DNA from: Panagrolaimus kolymaensis
Lineage: Eukaryota; Nematoda; Chromadorea; Rhabditida; Panagrolaimidae
Length of the DNA stretch: 64,000 bases
Direction: 5' to 3'
Assembly (NCBI GenBank): GCA_028622995.1
Contig: JAJQJQ010000004.1
Coordinates: forward strand, 9,114,001-9,178,000
The position numbers and the translations under genes were made by a program. The notes under the pieces are model-generated. The model searched no databases. It had not been told where the DNA came from and saw only the letters and a list, made by a program, of their open reading frames with translations. Shown here piece by piece: positions 1-11,942 of this stretch (its first letter is position 1; every line of letters begins with the position of its first letter).

Positions 1-986
1 ATTCAAACGTAAATAAGCCGCCAGCTGGCGCAAACAATGCTGAAGAAGAAGCAAAGAAAATCCTTGCCAATGTAAGTTACTTTTGTATTTTCTTATATTT
101 TTACTTCTTTCTTTGTTGGCACCTGATGATGTAAAACAAGCTATCTTAGCCCTTGCTCGTGGTGAAGCATCAGCCTCTGTAAATGATCCTCCTCCGCCGT
201 CTGTTCCACCTAATGCTTGTCCTACTATTTCAACTCCAAATCAAGGTGCTGGTGAAGCAAGAATTGCTTGTGTCAATGTTAATGCCGATGCAGATGCAGA
301 TGCCGATGCCGAGAAGAAAAAGCTATTGCTAAAGCTGAACAAGATAAAGCTATTGCCGATGCTCGTGCTCTTGAAGAAGAAGAAGCTACTGTAGAAATTG
401 ACCATACAAATGTTATTCCTCCTGGCACTGATTGGACAACTGTTGATGATGATCATTCTTTTATTCCTCTGCCGTCTTCTCTTATGTCCGCTGCAAGATC
501 TTCATCCCGTGTGAATGCTAATCAAATGATATTTGGTTTTGCTGGAAATCAAAGTTTACGTTCTCCTATGCCTTCCTCCTCTGGTTAGTTTTTACACTTT
601 CTTGTTTTCATTTTCTTTATCTAATATTATTAACAACATACAATTTTTAGCGCTTGGCTGAAATGCTTTTCGATGAAATCTCCTTTGCCACTGTCATTAC
701 AATGTCTCTTGATCATGAACTCATGGTTGCATGGCTTGTATCCTTTGGAATTGATTACAGCCACGACGGTTACTATGGAACCCTTGCCGATGAACAAGAA
801 AAATTCGTCAATTGGTTTGCTATATACAGACGAAAAAACCTCATCCTTGGCTTCCGTGATCCTCGTCCTTCTGCCAAATTGATTATTAATAAATACTTAT
901 TTATTGCTTATTTTTCCTGTGCCAGTCTTGTTTTTTTGCCAAAAATTTGTTTAATAAATTATTATTTCTTGAATACATTGTGTTAA
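1..986 (+). pseudogene. Partial unknown gene, acidic/Ala-rich, with a poly-A frame break
   Basis: The gene enters from the left edge. Bases 1-71 read as a Lys/Glu/Ala-rich segment ending at a GTAAGT donor. The next coding stretch (about 125-590) has a Pro/Ser-rich part, then an Ala-Asp dipeptide run (about 281-312), then Lys/Glu/Ala-rich sequence. The frame changes in the poly-A run at about 314-320: the upstream frame reads into nonsense and the downstream frame is open to about 584, where TCTG is followed by a gttagt donor. A further exon starts after TTTTAG at about 652 and reads MAEMLFDEISFA... with a conserved-looking stretch ending RRKNLILGFRDPRPS. The acceptor of the second exon is unresolved. 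I do not recognise the family. The break may be a homopolymer assembly error or true decay. Confidence 0.45.
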
Positions 987-1400
987 TAGTAAAAATTAAA
1001 AGGTGTCCTCCGTAGGTGTTTTTTTTCTGAGAGAGAACGAAAGAAAAAGGTATCAGTTGTAGGCGTTATTTAAACGTCCCTTTAAAAGAAGAGCACGTAT
1101 GAAAATCTAAACATCACAGTTTTGTTAATTTTTTTTACAAAATGGGCATGTAAGAAATGGAACGTTGCAACGCGCCCCTGCAATAGCAAGTAGCTTTTTA
1201 TAAACAATCAGGGGATGTTGGAGCAAGGCATACGAGCCCGTATGAAAAACCCCGAATTTATGGGGCGCGTACACTTTTTTTGTACGGGCTTGTAAATCAG
1301 ACTTTGTAGCATAAGGGGCGCGTAAGGTTTTTTTTCTCAGTGCCCGACAATGAAACAAACATACTTTTTCATGTCAAAAAAATATTGTAATTCTAATACA
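987..1400. other. Non-coding stretch with GC-richer repeated words
   Basis: No credible gene. The words ggggcgcgta (about 1261 and 1314) and the near-palindromic pair gagcccgtatg / tacgggcttg sit within 120 bp, which suggests a decayed mobile element. I could not define ends or target-site duplications. Confidence 0.3.
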
Positions 1401-1404
1401 GGAA

Positions 1405-3160
1405 AAAAAATAAAACTGAGGCTCATTTTTTTCAATTCAAAAAAAAATGATTGAAATTGAATGTTGCTAGAAAATGAAAAACATAACTGCAATTAATTTT
1501 AATTCTTTAAAGTTATGGATGCTTTTATTATTTAGATTTAATTAAACTGGAGTCACCATTCGGCGAAGGAAAATAAAAAATACTTTTTAATTTCAAGAAA
1601 ATACAAAAATAATTGAAATGCCTGAAATTTTTATACGTGAATCTCAAGTTTTGAGGGAAATAACTGACTTGAAATTATGGTTATTTTTTATATCTTTTAA
1701 AACTGTAAATGTTATTGTAATGGAGAGGAACAAGCCTTAAAAAAATGAAGGAAAAATGATAAGAAACCAATAAATTTAATGATCTGCTTTCAAAACTTAA
1801 CTGAGACCTTGTGAGTCAGGAAAAACTTTAAAAATTTTTTTTTATTGTTTTAATGTTTTAAACAATTTAGAAAAAAAACTGTATCAAGGATATTTTGTTG
1901 CTTTTCAACGATTTTCGACAGATTCAATCCACTTACTTTTTCTTTCATTCCTTTTCTTTTTATTAAAAACTGTGTTATAACGGTTAACGAAGTAAAGACA
2001 AATTGAAAACTGTTAGTTACTTTATTTAAATTTTCTTTCTTCCTTCGCATTTTTAATATTTTATTTAAACTGTCAAGCGGTAGAATTTTGTTGATATGGT
2101 TATATTTAATTAAATACCTCATATAAATTTCATAAAAAAACTGGATCAGTTGCTTCTTGCGTTTAAAATCAAGAAATAGTAATAGCAACAAAAAAATAAT
2201 AATACCAAAACTTTGAATGTCATTTATTTTTAATTTAAACCCACTAAATTTATTTTTTAAACTGAGGAGGTTTAATTCATCATAATAATACAAAGGCTTC
2301 AATAAAGTTTTTTTAAACAAAATTAAAAAAAACTGATATGATTTGAATTAAACCAAGCAAAGCTTAATTGCAAAATGCATTAATAAAAAATAAAAAAAAT
2401 GAGGTAGCGGCATATAGTTTTCGCCAGCAAATAAGCTTTAATAAACTGTAACCATGAATACGATTCATTATTAGAAACTTTCTATGATAAAAAAAACTGA
2501 ATTGGAATTTTTAGTTGTATTTTAATTTGATATAAGAAATAACTAAAAAATTATATTAAAATTATTATTAAATTTTATAAAACTGTCGACAATAAAAACT
2601 GCAGGGAGTTTCCAATATCAAAAACCTTTCTTTTTAATAATAAAAACTGCCTTCGAAGTTTTTATGTCGAAATAATATTTTTAACTAAAATAAGGTCGAG
2701 CAAGAATAAAATTTTCTTTATAATTAAAACTGTTTCATATTTTGTTGTGAAAGAAAAAAAACTGAAAAGAACTTTATTTTATTGGTTTTGTCCAGTAAAA
2801 TATATTTTTCAATAAAATATGGATTTTATTTAATTTTAAACTGATTTTCTTTATTTTAATTTTTTTTAAACTGAGTCGTGTATTTTTTTAGCGGTGGTGG
2901 AAGAAAAACAAATTCAAGAAATTTATTGCAAATTTTATGGGTAATAATATATTATTCGAACCATTTGTAATTTTCTTTGTGATTTAACGGAAGAAGAAGA
3001 AAATGGAGAGGGCCGAAAAAGATGTTTGGCCAATGGTAAAAAAAGATGGAAGATGAAGGAATAAAAAAAAAACTGGGTTAAAGGATTGAAAAGAAGAAAG
3101 TATATCTTTCTTGTAAAAATTTTTACATATAATTTTTTATATTTAACTGAGTTTGGAAAA
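1405..3160 (+). repeat. Array of AAACTG units (small-RNA-like locus array, left block)
   Basis: About 22 copies of AAACTG or AACTG lie on the + strand within 1.75 kb, for example near 1414, 1543, 1875, 2067, 2146, 2261, 2443, 2580, 2597, 2645, 2839 and 2869. The reverse complement is scarce. Each follows an A/T run and precedes roughly 20-28 nt of unique sequence with more G and C. The orientation matches the + strand genes on both sides. The pattern is identical to that of the 18.4-41.8 kb domain on the opposite strand. No convincing coding sequence is present; the - strand ORF at 1850-2320 is a shadow of A/T-rich sequence. Function is inferred only. Confidence 0.7.
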
Positions 3161-4016
3161 AAATTAAAAAATGCAAAAAAAAAAAGAACCACGGAAATAT
3201 TTTGGATGGACTGACTCATTTTAGTTTTTCGAATATCGTTAAGGAATTTTAATATTAAAATAATTGTAAAACAATGATGTTATAAAATTTTCTACAGTTT
3301 TTTTTAATTCTCTAAATGCTTTTTATTTCCGAACTAAAAAAATGAACCCTATTATTAAAAGCATTGAAAAATAAAAATATGGCACAAATAATTTTGGTTT
3401 CAGTTTCAACGTGCATGGATGGAACCACAACAGTAATGTTGTTTTCCTACTAATTTTTTTAGATCTTCTCAGACATTGCTTGAATTTGATTTCTAAAAAT
3501 GATAGAAAAAATTAAATAATAGTAAAATATACAAAGCAGTGATCACAAAAGTGTGTTTCAGTTTTCTTAATTAACAATAATTTTTTTTTTCTTCACTTAA
3601 GTCAAACTATTTTCCGCCACCTTGTTTAATGGGCAAAAACAGTTAGTCTTCTTTAGAAAAAAAGGACACCTTTCCTTTTACAAAAATAAAAAATCGATTT
3701 ATGCCATTTTGTTGACCTTTTGGATGTGGCTCGCTCGTTTCCTGTTTATAAAAAAAAGAGGCTGCTTGGTCTCTTCTATACTGATCATAATGGCAATTGC
3801 ATTTGACATAGCAATGGCACCGCGCGATGCCGAAAAAAATGTACTGAGTCGATCAAACAGTTGTGTGTGTTTGGTTTTTTTTTCGTTTAATGCTGAAAAA
3901 AATATATGCGTTGGCGCTCAATTTCTAACGAGGAAAATTAAAAGTAAAAAAATTTATTTGTATTTAATTCGAGATTTATCATTGTAAAAATAATTCCTCC
4001 ATTTATTTACTTTTAG
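3161..4016. other. Region upstream of the four-TM gene; first exon not identified
   Basis: A 121-codon ORF on + (3622-3987) contains one hydrophobic stretch but has no family signature, and its composition matches the surrounding A/T-rich DNA. It could hold the missing 5' exon of the next gene, whose first visible exon begins with an acceptor (TTTTAG at 4011-4016). I see no other feature. Confidence 0.3.
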
Positions 4017-4857
4017 CTTCAAACAAAAAAAAAATAACTGAACCTTATTTTGATCATCGTTTAGAAGCTAACCATCGATGTTGTTGCGGATGGATGCACG
4101 TTGAAACAGGAACTAAGATTATTTGTGGTATTTTGTTGATTCCAAATATATTTGATTTAATCCAATTTTTTGGAAGTGATGGATCTGATTACGGAGCTCT
4201 TATTCCAATAGTTTTAAATTTATGTTTTGTTGTTAGTCCTCTCATTGGAATCAGGGCTGTCCGAGATTAGGTCTTTGCCAATCCGGGATCCGGGATCCGG
4301 GACCCGGATCAGAAAAAACGTCCGGGATTCCGGGATCCGGGACACGGGATCCGGGATCCGGGACACGGGATCCGGGATCCCGGACAGCCCTGATTGGAAT
4401 GAAGTTAGCTAACCCATATTATTTCTTTCCGATCCTTTTTTATTTGGTAAATTTTATGGATACATTTATGTAAAATGGTTTTTTTTTCTTTTTCAGGCTC
4501 TTTTCATCATTATTTGCTTTATCTTTAGTGGTTGTTTAGCTTTGGCACTTTTTCCAAATGAAACTAAAATTGGTGAAGAAATTCTTAATTTTATTAAAGA
4601 TCAGACAGGCCTCTCTCCAAAAGGTAAAAATTGAAAAATATATATATTTATCTTTAACATAGATATACAAATTAATTTATAGATCTTGAAATTTTTGTGA
4701 TATACTATGCTTGCGCATTTTTTTCATAACATTATTACTTGTTTGGTTCTTCTCCGTCATTTACAAATGTTTCAAATATATTTGGAATAAGAAAAATCAA
4801 GATGGAGAATATGAGAAAATGATTTTACCTCAAAATGGAGCCAAAAGCATTTATTGA
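4017..4857 (+). pseudogene. Four-transmembrane protein with a CCCG-MHV motif, disrupted by a MITE
   Basis: Three visible exons: 4017-4446, 4497-4623 and 4683-4857, with canonical borders. The product begins with a short Lys-rich tail, then HRCCCGWMHVETG, then four hydrophobic segments (IICGILLIPNIFDLI; LIPIVLNLCFVVSPLIG; LFIIICFIFSGCLALALF; and a segment in the last exon), and a hydrophilic C-terminus ending in Tyr. The Cys-rich MHV motif before four TM helices is typical of a nematode-expanded membrane family that resembles LAPTM-like lysosomal proteins; that assignment is tentative. Exon one is interrupted by a 141-bp element plus an 8-bp duplication (149 bp in all, not a multiple of three), which brings a stop codon (CGA GAT TAG) soon after the junction. 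A second frame break lies in the 7-T run at 4718-4724 in the last exon; one more T would restore the frame. The gene is a pseudogene, a polymorphic null allele, or spliced around the insert. Confidence 0.6.
4252..4392. mobile_element. hAT-like MITE with GGGATCC subrepeats, inserted in an exon
   Basis: A 141-bp non-coding element with terminal inverted repeats CAGGGCTGTCCG / CGGACAGCCCTG. It is flanked by a perfect 8-bp target-site duplication ATTGGAAT (4244-4251 and 4393-4400). The interior is made of repeats of ccgggatccgggat and gggacacggg. An 8-bp TSD and CAG...CTG ends are hallmarks of the hAT superfamily. Its GC content is far above the host sequence. Confidence 0.9.
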
Positions 4858-5650
4858 AAAACTATGAAATTTAAACTTTTTTTCTTCAGAATTCCACCTC
4901 CAGAATTAATTTTTTTATGTCAACCAAAAAAATCTCTTTTTTCTAATTATTTTAATTTTGTATTTTCTAATTTGTCTTTTTTTTTTTTGAAAATAAAAGT
5001 GCTCACTGTTGGATTAATACTCATAAAACAAAAATTGATTGGTTTAATTAAAAAAAATATTTTTTTGTGTGCTCCCAAAAAAATATTAGCCTTCTTGGTA
5101 ATTAAGTTTGTTGAATTTTTTTGTTAATTTTATTCCAAAGTTGTAAAAATTTGATTATTAAAAGATTTAATATTTCAAACTTTTTACTTGCCGATAAAAC
5201 TAAAAAGTTGTATTTTGACAGTCACGTATCAAAAAAAGTTAATGGACTGTTTTTAAAAAAACTGTCTTTTTCGATTTTTAATTGAAAAAGAAAAAACATA
5301 TAAAAAACAAATTTGCTAATTCCTTTCAAAAAAGGGTTCATTGATTTTTTTACTCATTTCTTGTTGCTCAAAACCTTCAAATTTTTATCATTTCAAGTGG
5401 CAACAAAGGCTCTCTCACCCATTTTGACCCTCACATTTCTTGAAGAAGGTGACGATAACAACAACAAAAAATGGTTTGAATTTTTTGTTCTAAAAGTGTA
5501 TTTTTAAAAAACACTTATGTCGACCTTTATTCGATTTCTCAATAACCTCAGTACCTCAGCGTCTACGCACTCTTCTTCTCTTTTTTTTTTGCTGCACGAG
5601 ACTACAACAACCAAATACATAAATATTTTTTAGTTGGTTAATTTAGTTTA
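4858..5650. other. Intergenic A/T-rich DNA
   Basis: Contains poly-T/poly-A runs and a single AAACTG (about 5260). ORFs at 4864-5127 and 5313-5507 look like read-through of low-complexity sequence. A short G/C-richer stretch (about 5520-5610) may be the promoter of the next gene. No gene seen. Confidence 0.4.
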
Positions 5651-6577
5651 TTGGAATTTTTTTTCTCTCATTTTATTATGACTCGACGAAATAATAATAA
5701 GCTTTATTGGATAACGGAAAAATGTTCAAAAGTTTTATGTTATAAACCAAAAAATAATGTTTATTTACAATATTTTTCACTTCCTAAAACAACGATAATA
5801 TTTTATTTAATTCAAAATGCTTCAAGAATAGTTAATTCAAAATTAATTAAAACTTCCAAATATTTTTTAATAAATACCAAAAACAAAACCCAAAAATTTG
5901 TTTTTTTTAAAAACTTTCATGCTAATGGAAAAGCGTATAGCTGTAGAACTGATATTTTGAATGCAATAACATCTAAAATTTGGGTTTTATGGTGAATTAT
6001 TTCAAATGAATTCATCCGATATTCTTCCCCTTATGTATCCAAAGCTTTTTGTGTAAATGTTAAAAAATTATTTTTTGATTATCAAAATATTTTGTATAAT
6101 GAATTTAAATTTTTTGTATTAAATGGAAAAATTGAAGAATTTCGTTGTTGTCGGGGCGTAATTAAATATGATGATGAAACTTTAGTACCTCTTGCAAATA
6201 TTCTTGAAAACTTGTTAACAGTAAAGGAATTTTCTTAGTAAGTTTTTTCTTACATAAATATTTACACAAAAAAACCATCGTCGTCGGTTTAATTTTTAAA
6301 ATTTAAATTCTTTAAATTAGTTATTTTTAGTATTGCTTTAAATGTTGCTTGGTTTTGTACTCCAGAAACAGCAGAAAAAATGATTTCCCTGCCAGTGTTT
6401 TCCAAACTACTGTATTTCAATATTGGTATTTCAATTCCAGCAAAATTTTCAAATTCTGAAGCTTATAAAAAATTTGAAAATGTATGCTTTTTTACTAGGG
6501 TTTTTTTTCACATTTTTGTTTTTTAGACTCATTCATTCGCAAAATTTACCAAATACAAACAATGGGATGAAGTTTAA
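5651..6577 (+). pseudogene. F-box-like/nematode-expanded protein, in-frame stop
   Basis: Three exons: 5651 (or second Met at 5678) to 6237, 6331-6481 and 6527-6577, with clean GT-AG borders (the stop codon TAA is at 6575-6577). The reading frame is continuous except for one in-frame TGA at 5993-5995, after SKIWVLW. The downstream frame continues as NEFIRYSSPYVSKAFCVN and, in exon two, as WFCTPETAEKMISLPVFS. The N-terminal part (YFSLPKTTIIFYLIQ... KLIKTSKYFLI) resembles the F-box-like head of large panagrolaimid protein families, which would make it a substrate adaptor for SCF ubiquitin ligase; this is recalled resemblance, not a search. About 260 residues if the stop is ignored. The TGA could come from a single G-to-A change in TGG. 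Confidence 0.45.
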
Positions 6578-6625
6578 ACCTACTTTTTTTATAAGCTGTA
6601 AATTTTTTATCGACCTTACTTTTAG

Positions 6626-6682
6626 ATACTTGGAATATATTTAAATAAACTTATTGGACCTTATGATTTTAATTTAAAGAAC
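6626..6682 (+). pseudogene. Relic of a chemoreceptor last exon
   Basis: After a TTTTAG acceptor the sequence atacttggaatatattta... ttattggaccttatg closely matches the start of the second exon of the chemoreceptor at 7969 (atatttgaaaaatattta... ttaattggaccttatg). It translates as ILGIYLNKLIGPY against IFEKYLNELIGPY. The homology stops soon after. I infer the remnant of a second, tandem receptor gene otherwise lost or overwritten by the F-box-like gene. Confidence 0.65.
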
Positions 6683-7098
6683 AATGTCGAATTTTTTTTT
6701 TAATTTCTCATAAAAAATAAATTCATAAAAAATTGTCTCTGAGTTTTCGAAGAATATAAATAAATTTTTTAGGAGGAAGAAAGTTTATTTTATCTTTATA
6801 ATTTGAAAGTCAAACGTTATAATTTTACAAAGTACACGAGAAAAATACAACCAACGCAGCAACATTTAAAAAGGGAATAAGAGTAATAATAATGGGGTAG
6901 TAATAAATGACTCGAAAAAAAAAATACTTGCATTTTTTTAGGAGCATTATAAAATGTTTAAATAAAGTTTTTTTTATAACTCCGTTTGTTAGGTTAAAAA
7001 AAGTAACTTTTCTTTTGAAAATAAAAGAAAAAAATTTAAATAAACTTTGTTATATTTAAATAGTTTTTATTGCACTCCGGAATACCAATTGTGATTCA

Positions 7099-8127
7099 AT
7101 GAAATATGTAACTTTGGTAACTTTAATTCACCACATAATTGGATTCTTAATGATGCTATGTTTATTAAAATTTTCGAAGGATGTTTTATTTCATAAAAAG
7201 TTATTTGTTAAAAGTTTAAAATTTTCTCCAGTTATCAATCTTTATTTTATATATTTATTAATTTATTGTATTTTTTCATTATTCTATTTTATTTATTTAA
7301 TTGCATTTTGGAGACCCGATGTAAATGTTTATGACGCTCGAATTTTATATTGGCTGGGATTTTTTCCATTCGTCTTGGGATTTCTTGGAACAGTGGTGGA
7401 AATATTTTTGTGTTTGGATCGATGTCTCTCTATTATTTTTTCATTGAAATATAATTCTCAGCATCGATTTTATTGTAGCTGTGCAGCAATTTTTAGTTTA
7501 TTTCTAATCTGTGGTATTATGCTTTTTATTTTTCCAATTCTATCTCATGTTCCAGTAAACCCAACTTCAAACTGTGCCATTTTTGGTTGTTTTATGGTTG
7601 GGGTTTCAAATTTGAGTGTATTTAAACAAATTTTAATTGGAATAAATTTTTCTGGTGGAATTATTTTATATTTTTTTACTAAATTTTTTCTAAAGAGGAA
7701 TAATAATAAACAATTATCAAAAACCGTAATAATTATAATATTGTCTACAACGGTTTTTGAAATAGTTCCTGCTGTGATTTCGTCACTTCTTTTTCGGGTG
7801 AGTGTATTTTTTTGAATAATAAAATTGTTGGAAATTTCAATCTTAAAATTGAGAGGTTTAAATTTAATGATTTAATTTATGCGAAAAAAGGCAAGAATCT
7901 AATAAAAAAAGAAATAAATAAAAATGGATAAAAATTTCTAATAAACTTTTTTTGATTGTTTTTTTTAGATATTTGAAAAATATTTAAACGAATTAATTGG
8001 ACCTTATGGTGTAACTGTAACTGCCATAAACTTGACCATTTGTGCTGCAATTTATTCCAAAGCTTGCAAAAAGACATTCAATTATGGCCCAGCAAAAGTG
8101 TTTGCAACAGCAGCAAATGTGCGATAA
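7099..8127 (+). CDS. Serpentine chemoreceptor (7TM GPCR)
   Basis: Two exons, 7099-7797 and 7969-8127, joined in phase 0 at GTGAGT...TTTTTTAG; about 285 residues. Six to seven hydrophobic helices are visible: the N-terminal VTLIHHIIGFLMMLCLL, a long Tyr/Phe-rich TM2, a TM3 followed by LDRCLSIIF (the position of the rhodopsin-type DRY motif), then TM4-TM7, with exon two carrying LNELIGPYGVTVTAINLTICAAIY. The layout and the conserved Leu-Asp-Arg fit the nematode-specific serpentine receptor superfamilies (srbc/srx-like); I cannot assign the class. It is expected in chemosensory neuron membranes. The 7099 Met gives a short extracellular N-terminus; a small upstream exon is possible. A relic of a paralogous exon lies 1.3 kb upstream, so the locus was once a tandem pair. 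Confidence 0.75.
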
Positions 8128-8809
8128 AAATAGGAATCGTCCAACTTCCGTTATGGGTTTTCCATTTATCTAATTAGAATTATGGATATTTCTTAAAAAT
8201 TAAAAACTCTTAATTTCGTCATGTGTTTTTTTTGTTGTTTGTAGTAAAGTAAATTTAATGCTCGGGCCTCAGATTTAAAAAAATACTATGATAGTTTTAA
8301 TATATACAATTTTTTTAGAATCAATTCAAAGGTTATTTGAGTAATTTAGAAGTTTTTTTACCAGAGCTTCCAATAAAATTGATCTTTGATATAAATATAT
8401 TTTTTTCTCAAACTGTATGTATGTATTTATCTAACTCAATAAAACTTACTTTTAACGTCTAAGATAGTTAAATGGTACTTACTTAACTTTTTGATATTTA
8501 CAACTTATAAAACTTTTTTTTAATGAATGTTTTAAAACTACAACTTACACCCATAAAAAAATAAGTTTTTTTTTTTATTTTTGAGTGAAAAGAAAGAAAA
8601 ATCTTTTTTTTCAAATACATAAAACTTTTTCAGTTTTTATTGATTATTTATTTCAATAAAATTTATAAGCAAACACATTAAAAATAGTTATTTTATGGAG
8701 ACACAAAAAAAAAATTGGAGAAAGAAAAAAACCCGAAAAATATATAATAAAAAAGAGGATTTTTTGCATTAAAAAATAGCTTTAAAAAAGTAAATCACAA
8801 ATATTTTAT
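8128..8809. other. Convergent intergenic spacer
   Basis: Lies between the 3' ends of the chemoreceptor (+) and the esterase (-). It is A/T-rich, with one AAACTG at about 8409 and several aataaa words on both strands that could serve as poly(A) signals. No gene seen. Confidence 0.5.
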
Positions 8810-11800
8810 TTAGTTTGTAGTATCTCTTCCACTTGGCCAATCAAAACCAAATTCATTTGATAAATTATCCCAAAATTCAATTCGATCCGGCCATAAATTA
8901 TCTTCAACTTTTGAAATAGAATCAATATCAACAAATGGAATTTTATCTTTGGTTACGAGTGAAGCTTCAATTGGGGATGATTTCGGGACACTGAAATTAT
9001 TTTTCTTTTGAATCAAAATTAATTTAATTTTTTTTATTATTCATCTCAACTTAAATGGAGGATTTAAAATTGTGAAGAAAAAAATAATGGAAAAAATAGA
9101 AAAAATATTTGGCACTAAAATCAATTTTTAATAAAGCGCAGAAATTTATAGAAAAAATATTGCTAAAAAAAGGGTAATTTATGCAAATTTTTATATTTAC
9201 TTTTTTAAATTTTGGTCGGCAAAAAAGACAAATAAAACTTTTTGAGTTCAAAATTTTTAGTTGTGGAACTTTTTTTAATTTGTTCATTTATCAAAGAAAT
9301 ATCGCATTTTTTTGTGGCAGAAAAAAACTATCAATAGAAGTTTTGCATTTTTTAAAGAATGTTTTAAATCGTCTTATTTTTTGATTAAAATGCCTCCCGA
9401 AAAAAAAACTATGAAATTTTCATAAACAAAAAAAACAATTTACCCATTAACAGCAAAATTAACAAATAAATCCGCCGTGGTTCTTTGAACTTCTAAACTA
9501 CTCGTTAATGGAGAAAAGAAATTCTCCAATTCTGATCCATGTCTTGCTCCATCCACAAGCATACATTTCCAATTAGGTTGAATATGAGAATATCGATAAA
9601 AATAAACTTTATGCCCAACGGCTGCTAACATTTTGGCTTCCCTCATTGCTGGAACATTAAAATGAATATCAGAAAAAATTTGAACAAAAGTTTGTAAATA
9701 AAAATTTCGTTTATAATTTAAATTTTTTTCATAATATTCAATAATTTTTTTGGCCACTTTGAATTTATTTTGCCCGAAATGTTCTTCACTTCCTAAAAGT
9801 GCGGTGACAGCTTCGGTGAAATTTTGCCTTCGAAAATGTATAGCTTTTTCAAGAGGCAACGGTAAATATTTGGCATCCGTGAAATTATAATATTGAACCA
9901 AAGCTGAAAATAAATAATTAATATTTGAGTTTTGAAAGGAAAAAAATTTAGTTTTCTATTATAAATTTTTTTTATGGGTTTTGAATAAAAAAAATTTATA
10001 TGTCTCAAAACAATCTTTTTTGCTGTTTCAATAAAAATTTGCCTTACCAAAAGTTATGTCTTCTTGAGAATCAATTCCAATAAAATGTTCTCGTTTAGGT
10101 GCATTTTGAATGGCTTCCTTAAAATTTTGAGCATCAATAAAATCTCCATCAAATCGGGGATTCCAATAACTGAAATCAGGTGAATCGAAGCGATTACCGG
10201 TTGGAATCTAAAAAAATATATTATTTCAAGCTTCAAAAATTCTGCTAAAAATTTTTTATCTTGGCTTTTTTGCATTTAAAAAAAATATAAACAAAAAAAC
10301 TTACAAAACTTTTTGCTGCTTTTAAAATTTCATGAGTGGATGGTTTTTTAAGACATTTAGGTAAATCTTCAACTTTGTCACAACCCAATTTCTTTGTTAA
10401 GTTTTTACTAAAACCAACTACATCTTCGGTATTTGCCCAAATGCCTTGAGATGACCCGCTCATAGGAATGGCTCGATTGAAGAGGCCTTCAGCTGCTGGG
10501 GATAAACTCAACCATGAAACTGAGGCTCCACCAGCGGATTCACCAAAAATTGTTACGCTTTTTGGATTTCCACCAAAATTAGAGATAGTTTTTTGAATAA
10601 ATTTGAGTGCTTCCACTTGATCCCAGAGTCCATAATTGCCAGGAGCGAAGGAATTTCCAGTGGAATAAAAACCTGAAAAATGGAGGTAAAATTTAAGGAT
10701 TTCTGGAGGAAAATAATTTTCTGTCAAAATTATTCTCAGAACGAAAATAAATAATTTTCGTCTCATCGCGAAAATTCAGAAACTTTTCATGTTAAAATTG
10801 GTTTTTGTAATAAAAATTAGAAGTTTATTTTATTTTTGTTTTGCTAAGAAAACCCAAAAAAGTCTCTAAGCAAAAATAAAAATTCAAACTAAATTAATGT
10901 CGCCGCTAAAAACCCTTTTCCTATTTACTTACCAAATGGACCCAATCGATAATTAATAGTAACAACAATAATTTCACGTTTAACAAGTTTTTCAATAATA
11001 GGTAAAAATGGATAATCTCGACTTGCACCACTAATAAATCCACCACCATGAATGAAAAACATCACCGGGTAGCCATCAGAATTTTTAGATGGGGATGAAG
11101 GTCGCATAATATTTAGGGTTAAACAATCTTCACTGAATAGGGTTTCATTGATTCCTGGATAATACGTGGAACATGCAAAACCATATTTAAATGCTTTAAT
11201 GGTTTCTTTCCATGGTTCAGGTGGTTGGGGTTTCTGAAAGAAAAAATGATAGAGAAAAAAATCACAAAAACTTTGAATTTGGTAAAAAAGTTGGAAATTT
11301 GAAAAATTATGCAACTTCCAGGCAAGAAAAAAGGATTGGATTAAATAAAAAAGGTGTCTCGAAGCTAAATTTTCAAAAATGCTTTTAACTTAGAAGCATT
11401 CTTTTTAAAACCAAACTTAATATTCCCAATATATTTTTCTAACAAATTTAAAAAAATCATTCTGGCAATTTTGTGTTGCTAATAAACGCGTTTTGGAGTG
11501 GAGCGAAAACTAGAGAAATGTTTTAAAATTAAAAATTTCGGTTTGAAACTTAGCCTTATTAGTTTTTTTTCTACAATCGCTCACTAATTTTTTAAAGATA
11601 AATAGTTTAGAAAAAATGGTTCTCTTGATATCATTTTTTTGGCTCAAATGGAAGTTTGATTTTTTTTTCGAGTCGAGTCCGATCTTAAGTATAATTCATA
11701 AAACCCACTTCAAATCTCAATTCTCCAATTGGTGGTTTAGCAAATGGAATACCAAGAAATACATCAGCATTAAATCCCACGGTTGTTTTCAATGATAAAC

Positions 11801-11942
11801 CTTCAATTTTTCCATAATCTGTATTTACAATTGGTCCAAGTTTATTATTAGTATTAAAATTAGAATAATCATTATTGTTTGTATCACATAAAAAACAAAA
11901 ATAATTTATAAATGTTTGAAATATAAATGAAATTAATTCCAT
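8810..11942 (-). CDS. Carboxylesterase / cholinesterase-like type B esterase
   Basis: Six exons on the - strand: 11942-11709, 11233-10933, 10672-10305, 10207-10048, 9903-9444 and 8990-8810, all with GT-AG borders; about 565 residues. The N-terminus is hydrophobic (MELISFIFQTFINYFCFLC), a likely signal peptide. Alpha/beta-hydrolase landmarks are in order: GKIEGL, FLGIPFAKPPIGELRF, EDCLTLNI, the oxyanion loop FIHGGGF, NYRLGPFG, the nucleophile elbow FGESAGG, a GIDSQED segment holding the likely acidic residue, and GARHGSEL with the catalytic His. All three triad positions seem present, so the enzyme is predicted to be active on carboxylic ester substrates and to be secreted or in the secretory pathway. 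Length and motif order are normal for the family. Substrate cannot be told from sequence. Confidence 0.9.

Noticed and set aside
1850..2320. 156-codon - strand ORF in the left array
   Set aside because: Composition is Leu/Lys/Phe/Ile noise from A/T-rich DNA, and it crosses many AAACTG units with no conserved pattern.
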